Positions 56,331-64,000 of a stretch of 64,000 nt of DNA are shown one piece after another. The stretch lies in contig NC_133405.1 of the NCBI RefSeq assembly GCF_047511655.1, positions 91,485,046 to 91,549,045 on the forward strand, written 5' to 3'. Within the stretch, counting starts at the first letter, position 1, and every line of letters starts with the position of its first letter. The stretch comes from Castor canadensis. Its lineage: Eukaryota > Chordata > Mammalia > Rodentia > Castoridae. The notes below the pieces were generated by a model. That model was not told the origin of the DNA, did not search any database, and saw only the letters and a list, made by a program, of their open reading frames with translations. Position numbers and translations under genes: made by a program.

Positions 56331-57246
56331 CTCTTTATAATGTATGTACATATGCATATGTGTTTATAAGAATGTGGGGGTTTTTATAAACACATTGATC
56401 TTTTGTGTCTAGCTTCCACATAAGAGGGAACACATGCAATCTTTGTCCTTCTGAGGCTGGCTTACTTTGCTTAGCATGGTGATCTTCAGTTCCATTCATT
56501 TACCTGCAAATGACATAATTTCATTCCTGTTTATGCTTTACTAAACACACCATTGTGTATATATACCACATTTTCATCATCCATTCATCAGTTGTGGGGC
56601 ATCTGGGCTGTTTCTAAAACTTGGTTGTTGTGAATAGTGCTGCAATAAGCATGGGTGTGCAACTGGCTCTATTGTTTTCTGTCATACATGCCTTCAGGTA
56701 TATGCCCAGGAGTGGTATCTATTTTCAGTTTTTGGAGGAGGCTGCATAATTTACATTCCCACCAATAGTATATATAAAAGTTATTCCCCCAATCCCCATT
56801 CCCGCATCCTCACCAGCATTTGTTTTTGGTTCTGTTTTTGAGAATAGCCATTCTGACTAGAGTGAGGTGAAATCTCAATGTCATTTTGATTTGTATTTCC
56901 TTTATACCATTTGTAATTCTTCTTTCTTTGGAGAATTGTCTGTTCAATTCATATGCCCATTTATTCAGTTGGTTGTTGATTCTTTGTGGAGTTAGTTTTC
57001 TAAGACCCCTGTATATTCTGGTTATTAATTCCTTCTCAGATGTTCAGCTGGCAAAAATTTTCTCCCATTAAGTGGTCTTCAGTCTAGTGACTATTTTCTT
57101 TGCTGTGTAGAAAATTTTTAGTTATATTCAGTCCCATTTGTGAATCTTTTTTCTTAACTGCTGAGCTATTGGAGTTCTATTCATAAAGTTATTGCCTATG
57201 CCTATACATTCATTACATTAAGATTTTGGTCTACTTTGATTGATAC

Positions 57247-57662
57247 TGTTGGAATTGATAACCCTCTGGTGCCGAAAACAGACACACAAGAGACAGAAAA
57301 TCTTGACAAGGCAATTTTCTCTTAATCAAGAGGGTACAAGCATGTGCTCACTTCCACTAAGCAAACATGCAAACACAAAATGGCTGACAGTGGCTCCTCC
57401 TTATATCCCTGACACAGTTGTACCTGCCCCTCACCTGGGATTTGTCCAGGTCAAAGGTTCACAATCATTCCGGATTGGCTAAAAGGCTTGGGGGATGGGT
57501 TAGGGCATAGAGTTTAGTGGGCAATGGAGTTGTACAGGAATCTGGAAAAAGAAGCAAGGACTCTTTAAACATGCAAGTCACCTAAGATGGTGACCTGAGG
57601 AATTTTTAAGTAATGTAAGAGGGTGACAAATACTTTGATAAAAAAAGATCATTTTTCTTACA
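57247..57662 (-). mobile_element. Solo LTR fossil (ERV1-like) inside the L1
   Basis: 416 bp with TG...CA ends and a 4-bp target duplication 'atac' (57243-57246 and 57663-57666). On the minus strand it has a 'gatataagg' TATA-like box in the expected place. The L1 reads on continuously on either side. The 4-bp duplication favours the ERV1 class. Confidence 0.8.
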
Positions 57663-58610
57663 ATACTAGTACAAGGTGAGAGACTGGGATCTAGTTTTAA
57701 TCTTCTCAGGTGGATATCCAGTTTTTCCAACTCCATTTGTTGAAGAGGCTATCTTTTCCTCTTTTTTGTGGTAGTAAAAATAATAGTAAAGTTTATTAGG
57801 AAAGAAATTTAGTGTAACAGGACAAAGTGGTGAAAAATAGAAAAAAAAAAGAGAAACATTTCCTGCCCCCATGCAGGAAATGGGAGATTCGAGGCTATAT
57901 TTTCTTCAATGCATATTGTGGACTCCTTTGTCAGAAATGAAATTCCCGTAACTGCATGGGTTTCTGTTGGGGTGTTCTATTCTTTTCCCTTGGTCTTCCT
58001 GTCTGTTTTTATGCCAGTATCATGCTGTTTTTATTTCTATATCTCCACAGTATTGTTTGAAGTGACATATTGTGATTCCTCTAGCATTGCTTCTTTGGCT
58101 CAGAATTGTTTAGGCCGTTCTAGGTCTTTTTTGCTTCCATATGAATGTTAGGATTGAATTTCCTCTCCTGGTGAAGAATGTCATTGGAATTTTGATAGTG
58201 ATTGCATTGAACATAAAGATTGCATTCAGCAATATAGCCAATTTTACAATATTCATTGTTTGCGTATTGAAATGCTACTGATTTTTGGTTATTGATTTTA
58301 TCCCCTGCTAATTTCCTGAACATGTTTATGACATCGAAGAGTATCTTTAGTAGCGTTTTCTAGGGTCTTTTAATCTGCAAATAGGGATAATTTGACTTCT
58401 TCCTTCTCTATTTGAATCCCTTTTATTCCTTTCTCCTGTGTTCTTGTTCTAGCTCAAATTCTAGTACTATATTGAATAGGAGTGAACACCCTTGCCTTTT
58501 CCTGATTTTAGAGGAAATGTTTTCAGTTTTTCCCCATTTATTGTGAAATGTTGGCTATAGGTTTGTTATCTATAATCATTAAAATGTTGAAGAATGTTCC
58601 TTCTGCTTTT

Positions 58611-58695
58611 ATTTTTTTGGTGTACTAGAGTTTGAACTCAGGGCTTCATTCTTACTAGGCAGGCACTGTACCACTTGAACCACTCTGCCAGCCCA
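58611..58695 (-). mobile_element. ID-like SINE inside the L1
   Basis: 'ctagagtttgaactcagggc' to 'gaaccactctgccagccc', antisense. Confidence 0.9.
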
Positions 58696-58934
58696 GGAGT
58701 GTCCCTTCTACTCCTAGTTTCTTCAGAGCTTTTATCGTGAAAGTATGTTGAATTTTGTCCTATGCTTTATATGCATCTATTGATATGATGATGTGGTTTT
58801 TTTTTTGTCCTTGATTCTCTTATGTGTTGTATTACATTTATTGATTTGCTTATGTTATACCATCCTTGCATACCTGGAAATGAAATACTTGATCATGGTG
58901 TATGACCTTTTTAACATATTGTTGGATTCTGTTG

Positions 58935-59018
58935 TTTTATTTTGTAGTACTGGGGCTTGAACTTAGGGCCTCATGCTTGCTAGGCAGGTGCTCTATCACT
59001 TCAGCTATTCTGCCATGC
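58935..59018 (-). mobile_element. ID-like SINE inside the L1
   Basis: 'tactggggcttgaacttagg' to 'cagctattctgccatgcc', antisense. Confidence 0.9.
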
Positions 59019-61750
59019 CTTTAATGTATTGCTGGATTCTGTTAGAACGTATTTTATTGAGGATTTTTGCATCTATGTTCCCCATGGATAGTGGCCTGTG
59101 ACTTTCTTTTTTGCTGTGTCTTTATCTGCTTTTGCTCGTACACCTTCCTCTTGTATTTTGTAGAATAGTTTGAGGAGCAATGGTGTTAGTTCTTCTTTAA
59201 AGGTCTGGTAGAATTCAACAATGAATCCATGTAGACCTGGGTTTTCCTTTGTTGGGAAGTTATTTATTACTGTCCCAATCTCATTGCTTGTTATAGCTCT
59301 GTTTAAGTTGTTAATGTCTTAGTTCAATTTTGGTGGGACATATGTGTCAAGTAATTTATTTCTTCTACATTTTCAAGTGTGGTGGAGAATAGGTTTTCAA
59401 AGTATTCCTATATAATCTTATGAATTTCATTGGTGTCTGTTGTAATATCCCCTTTTCTACCTTTGAGTTTATTAGTTAGGGTGTTCTTCCTTCTTTTAGT
59501 TAATTTGGCTAAAGGTTTTTCGGTGTTTTTTGTATCGTTCTTTTGGTCTACAATTCATTGATTTTTACCCAAGTGTTTTATGTCTTTATGTCTTCTTTTT
59601 GGATTGGTTTCTTCTTGTTTGAGGGGCATCATCCTATTATTTATTTGAGACCAGGCTAATATTCTGATATGGGTACTCATGGCTATAAACTTCCTTCTTA
59701 AGACTTCTTTTGCTGTGTCCCACAGGTTCTAGTAAGTTGTGTCCTAATTTTCATTTGAGCCTTGAAATTTCTTAATTTCTTTAATGACTCATTGATCATT
59801 CAAAAGGGTGTTATTCAATCTCCATGAGTTTGAGTGGTTTTTGTGTTTTTTCTTGACATTGTTGTCTAATTTTATTCCATTACGGTCGATCAAGATACAG
59901 GGGATTATTTTGATTCTTTTTGTATTTGTTAAGGTTTGCTTTATGAACTAGCATGTGATATATTTTTGAGAAAGTTCCATGGGCTACTGATGAAATGTTT
60001 AATCTGCTGTCAAAGTATGGACTACTCTATAAATGTCTGTTAAGTCCATTTTTTCCATGATATTGTTTCATTCTAAGATATCTTTGTTAATTTTTGTCTG
60101 GCTGTTCTGTCATTGATGAGAGTGGAATGTTGAGATCTCCTGCTATTATTGTATCTGAATCTATTTGTTCCTTCAGGCTCAGAAGTGTTTGTTTTATGAA
60201 CTTAGGTCCACTGATATTTGGTGCATTAATATTTAGAACTGATGTATCTCCTGACTGAATCATTCCCTTTATTAGCATGTTATGACCTGTCTCTTCTGCC
60301 TGATTTTTGCATAAAATCTGCTTTGTCTGGTATAAGAATTGCTACTCTTACTTCCTTTTGGTTCCCACATAGCTGATAAAACTTTTTCCATCCCTTCACT
60401 TTTAGTTTATGTGTGTCATTGTTTGTGAAGTGCATTTCTTGTACACAATAGATTGTTGAATCTTGCTTTTTAATCTAATCAGACAATCTGTGTTTTTGTA
60501 TTGGAGGATAAATTCTGTTAACAAGTAGGGTTATGATTGAGAGGTGTTTACAGATGCCTGTGTTTCTGTTGCTTTTTCCCCAGGTTGAGTCTCAATTTGA
60601 TTGTTCTTTGCTTTTGGCATTGTTTGTCGTCTTGTTTTGCCGGTTTGCTCAGTTGATTATGCTTGATACTTTCTTATCTTTCATGTGTTCATCAACTCTC
60701 CTTATGATCTTTATAATTTCTTGACCTCTCCTGTTTGCAGTTTTCACCCTCTTCCATGTGAATTCTACCCTTGAGTATCCTTTGGAATTCTTGACCTCTC
60801 CTGTTTGCATTTGTTTTTCACCCTCTTCCATGTGAATTCTGCTCTTGAGTATCCTTTGTAATTCAGGCTTGGTCAACTAGAACAGCTTTAGTTTATCCAT
60901 AGCTTGGAAGGTCCTTACTCCCCATCAAAATTGAAGGGCAGTTTTTCTGGATATGGTTTTCTTGGTTGGCAGAAATTCTCTCTCATAGTTTGAATGATAT
61001 TGCTCCAATGCTTTTCCGTCATTCAGGGTTTGTGTTGAGAGGTTTCAGGTGTTTCTTATTTGTTTACCTTGTATGTAAACTGATATTTTTCTCTTGCAGC
61101 TTTCACTATCTTTTATTTGTTCTCTAGTTTGGCACTTTAATTATGATATGACTCAGGGTTCTTCCTTTTTGATCATGTGTATTTGGAGTTTCAAATGCCT
61201 CTTGTTCATGGTTGTCAATATTGTTACATATATTTAGGGAATTTTCTGCTATGACTTCATTGAGTAAATTTCCTATTCCTTTAGTTTGTGTTTCAGCTCC
61301 TTCTTCCACCCCATGAATTCTTAGGTTTGGTCTTTGGATTGGGTTCCACAGTTCTTGTATATTTTATACGTGTGTATTAATTTTTTTCTTTATGATTATT
61401 TGCATGCAATAGTTCCTCAATCATTTCCACCATCTCTTATATTTTTTCTTCTGCTTGACCTTGTCTGCTGATAATTCTATCCACTTTAGTTTGCATTTGA
61501 TATATTGAGGTTTTCATTTCTAAATTTCCATGTCCTTGATGAATTTCTCTCCATGTTGCTGACTTTCTTGTCCACAACTTAGATTGATTTCCTAAATTCA
61601 TTTATCTATTTATCTGAATTCTCTTCAGGGTCACTGATGATTTTTAACAGTAGGCTTCTGAATTCTTTCTCAGCTATTTCAGCCAATTCAGTACTTTGGG
61701 AAACATTGCCTTGATTTTTTCATATCTAAGTATCTACACTGTGATTTGCA

Positions 61751-62455
61751 CATATGTTGATCTAAGATTCTCTTTTACATCCTCTTGTAAGTGTAGTGTC
61801 TATAGAGGAATTACTTCACTGCCTTGAAGACTGACAGTGGGGCAGCGGGTATGCTTAGCATAGGCATCTTACTCTCAAACCACTGCCAGTATCACTGACC
61901 TACAGGCACATTCCCTAGTTCTTCAGTTATAGCAGCAACTGCCAAGCTGAAGGACAGGCTGGAGTGTGCTTCTGCCCCTTCCCGCCCCGCGTTTCCCCTC
62001 CGCCTCATCCAGCTTTGCTCCAGCCCAGGGAATTAATGAATTTGTTTCCTTCTCACCTGAAGGAGAAAGCAACTCAAAAATCTGAGCATTTTTTGGCCTA
62101 TCTAAAGCTCACCTTTAGGAACATTTGGGTCTTTTCTCCTCCTGCCTGGAGAAAAAACACCACAGTCAGCACTCTCCTGCCCCTTTCCTCCCTTGCATTA
62201 TCCAGCAAATAATTATCCTTGCGAAAACAGCCAAGGGATTCCCATAAGCCAATTCTCCTGCAGTAGGATGTATTGTTTTTAAATTCTGTATGTAGCATGT
62301 ACTTCTCATGACAGACAACAGCTTGGCTGGCTCTTTCATATTATGGGTAAGCCCATAGTCACCCAGACTCAGGGGAAGAATGTATCCCTTCATTCTTCCT
62401 TTACTCAAACAATAAGTTCGCCATATTGTAGTCGGGGACTTGCTACTGAATTGCA
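61751..62455 (-). other. Probable L1 5' UTR and flank
   Basis: The GC content rises and a few CpGs appear ('cccgccccgcg' near 61981), as expected of a LINE 5' UTR behind ORF1. I could not place the 5' end or find its target duplication. Confidence 0.35.
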
Positions 62456-62459
62456 CTGC

Positions 62460-62890
62460 TGCCACCACTATGTCAGGGGTCCCCAAGACCACCCTCACTT
62501 TCAATGGTTCTCTCATAGGACTCAACATACAGTCATTCTTGTGACTAAGACTTATTACAACCAGAGCACATAGAGCACAATCAGCAGGAGGGAAGGGTGC
62601 ACTGGGCAAAGTCTAGACGAAACTAGTACAAGCTTCCCAGAGTCCTTTCCCAGTGGAGTCATACAATGAATTATAAATTAGGAGAACATGTGTGAAGTGT
62701 TGTCTACCAGGGAAACTCACTAGAACCTCAGTGCTCAGGGTTTCTATCAGGGGCTGGTCATGTAGGTACACTATGCCAAACAAGTACCAAGATTCCCAGA
62801 AGAAAAATGGGTGTTTCACATAAAACATATTGCATGAACTGTTTAGGATGAGTTAGCCACTCTTGCTTATCAAGTAGGTAATGCTGGGAC
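62460..62890 (-). mobile_element. Old LTR fossil, antisense (ERVL-type, tentative)
   Basis: Blocks such as 'ggggtccccaagaccacc', 'tgtgaagtgttgtctaccag' and 'gatgagttagccactcttg' resemble an old mammalian ERVL-class LTR read in reverse. Family name not secure. Confidence 0.4.
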
Positions 62891-62999
62891 CCCCCTCCAA
62901 AAAAAAAACAAAAAACAAATCCATGGTTCCACATGACAGGCAAAGGCCAATCCTGTAAGTTCACCTTTCTAAGTATGCGCTTGTTATGTTAACTTTTTC

Positions 63000-63300
63000 T
63001 TTGCACAAAATTGGACAGCAAATATTCAAAATACACAACCAAATCAGAGAGAACTGCAACATAGAGATGATCTGAGACACCATGAACTAACTTGACTAAT
63101 TGACATGTATAGAACATTCCACATTATGGCAGTAGACTATGCATTCTTTTCAAGTACATATAGAAGTTTCACCAAGAGAGACTGTATTATAGGTCATAAA
63201 ATAAATTTTACCAAGTATAAGATACTTGAAACCATACAAAGAATTTTCTCTAACAAAAACAGAAGTTTTTACAGAAAAGAAAATGTTTCTCCTTTTCCTT
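63000..63300 (+). mobile_element. L1M endonuclease-region fragment
   Basis: 'attgacatgtatagaacatt' and 'tataggtcataaaataaatt' match the L1 ORF2 segment after the endonuclease core. Old. Confidence 0.65.
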
Positions 63301-63351
63301 CATTTCTCCCCACTTTTGTCCTGTTATACTAAATTCCTAATAAACTTTTAA

Positions 63352-63610
63352 ATTATCATATTATTGTTGTACTGGGGGTACATTGTGACATTTACAAAAG
63401 TTCTTACAATATATCATATTGAATTCACCCCGTCCATCATTCTTCTTTACCCCTCCTCCCCCATTCCTGGAATAGTTTCAACAGGTCTCATTTTTCCATT
63501 TTTATACATGCGTACATAGTATTTCCACCACATTCTCCCTCCTACGCCCTTTCCTTTTATCCTCGCCTCTCTCACTGGTACCAACCCTAGTAAACTTTAC
63601 CATCATGTTA
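63352..63610 (-). mobile_element. L1 3' end, antisense, truncated
   Basis: 'gtactgggggtacattgtga' and 'ctggaatagtttcaacaggt' match the 3' region of the long L1 at 55.4-55.5 kb. Confidence 0.75.
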
Positions 63611-63639
63611 CTATATTTTCGCATCTTGCTTGAATCATC

Positions 63640-64000
63640 TCTCTGGATGTAAGAACCGAGGTATACAGCAGCACTAAACTTCCTGGTAACATTTTTGGTG
63701 CTGTGACTGGGATCCAATCCTTCTGTTTTCACAAGAGAACTACAAAAGAAGCCTGGAAAGGTGGGATGGTTTACAACCAAAACCAAAACCTAGCATGGCT
63801 TGAGTACAACCCTCTCCCTAATAAAGCTATCAAGGACCAACTGGACAAACAACTTGTCATCTAAAATTCAGAATTGGTTTAAAAGGCAAAGAGCGACACA
63901 GAAAAATAGAATCTGAATGCTCCTTAGGAAAATGGCAAAACTAGGAGCACAACCAGTCCCAGCTGTCGACTCAAAAATACTTACAAAAACACCCAGACAA
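63640..64000 (+). mobile_element. Possible LTR end and leader of an ERV fossil
   Basis: 'ggtaacatttttggtgctgt' then 'gactgggatcc' looks like a U5 end followed by a primer-binding-site-like segment. The element would run off the right edge. Weak. Confidence 0.3.

Larger units (their letters stand above)
55340..61750 (-). mobile_element. Long L1, antisense, near full length
   Basis: One minus-strand LINE-1. The 3' end and T-rich (poly(A)) end lie at about 55342-55375. ORF2 runs from about 56500 to 60480: the C-terminal part antisense to 'tttcattcctgtttatgc', and the endonuclease frame 60087-60278 with 'AGDLNIPLSSMTEQPDKN'. ORF1 relics lie at about 60650-61700 ('MEEGAETQTKGIGNLLNEVI', 'THDQKGRTLSHIIIKV'). 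Multiple interruptions make it inactive. It contains a solo LTR (57247-57662), two ID SINEs and a tandem duplication near the 3' end. The 5' UTR probably extends to about 62250 but its edge is unclear. Confidence 0.82.

Noticed and set aside
1-64000. CRISPR arrays, bacterial operons, phage or plasmid genes
   Set aside because: No spaced direct-repeat array, no dense gene packing, and abundant mammalian SINE/LINE content throughout.
12973-64000. A second FAM156 copy (as in the human A/B pair)
   Set aside because: No other frame with the 'KAFLGHLRRR' or 'FRCECRYC' blocks occurs in the window.

Overview
This is mammalian nuclear DNA from a rodent, almost certainly X-linked. The rodent call rests on many tRNA-Ala-derived ID-like SINEs (A box around 'tggctcaagtgg', B box around 'gttcaaaccc'), 7SL/B1-derived monomers, composite B1-ID SINEs and a rodent-style L1. 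The composite SINE architecture and L1 3' ends look to me like a castorimorph (beaver-like) genome; that is recognition from memory, not a search. Older mammalian repeats (MIR, L2, L1M, MaLR and ERVL LTRs, a Tigger-type DNA transposon) fill much of the remainder. There are no bacterial, phage or CRISPR features.

Only two protein-coding genes can be supported, both on the minus strand. FAM156A (TMEM29) has its whole 212-residue reading frame in one exon at 12973-13611. A GAGE/XAGE/PAGE-family gene is spread over four coding exons between 54117 and 46761. Splice phases match exactly, and a 110-residue acidic cancer/testis-antigen-like protein results. In human, XAGE5/XAGE3 and FAM156A/B are neighbours at Xp11.22, so this pair fixes the syntenic position. 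A CpG island with a consensus CRE at 24.5-25.1 kb is the best candidate promoter for FAM156A, or for a divergent transcript. A smaller CpG-containing segment at 54.8-55.1 kb sits where the XAGE-like promoter should be.

Layout: 1-12 kb is intergenic repeats (an ERV1-type LTR, a young L1 3' end, SINEs, L1M, MaLR). FAM156A lies at 12.3-13.7 kb. 14-24 kb holds an old L1 broken by a young L1, plus MIR, L2 and a Tigger element, and is probably intronic to FAM156A. The CpG island follows at 24.5-25.1 kb. A 5.4-kb ERV1-class provirus fossil occupies 26.5-31.9 kb and carries a 5S rRNA-derived piece. 32-46 kb is a gene-free stretch of unique sequence, L2, L1M, MaLR and SINEs. The XAGE-like gene spans 46.7-55.1 kb. 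A long antisense L1, carrying a solo LTR and an internal duplication, runs from 55.3 to about 62 kb. Further L1 and LTR fragments reach the right edge.

The two genes show no operon-like link; they share a testis/placenta-rich X neighbourhood. The most notable observations are the complete XAGE-like gene, the 5S rRNA fossil inside the provirus, and a ~120-bp segment flanking the XAGE promoter that recurs inside a tandem duplication of the neighbouring L1.
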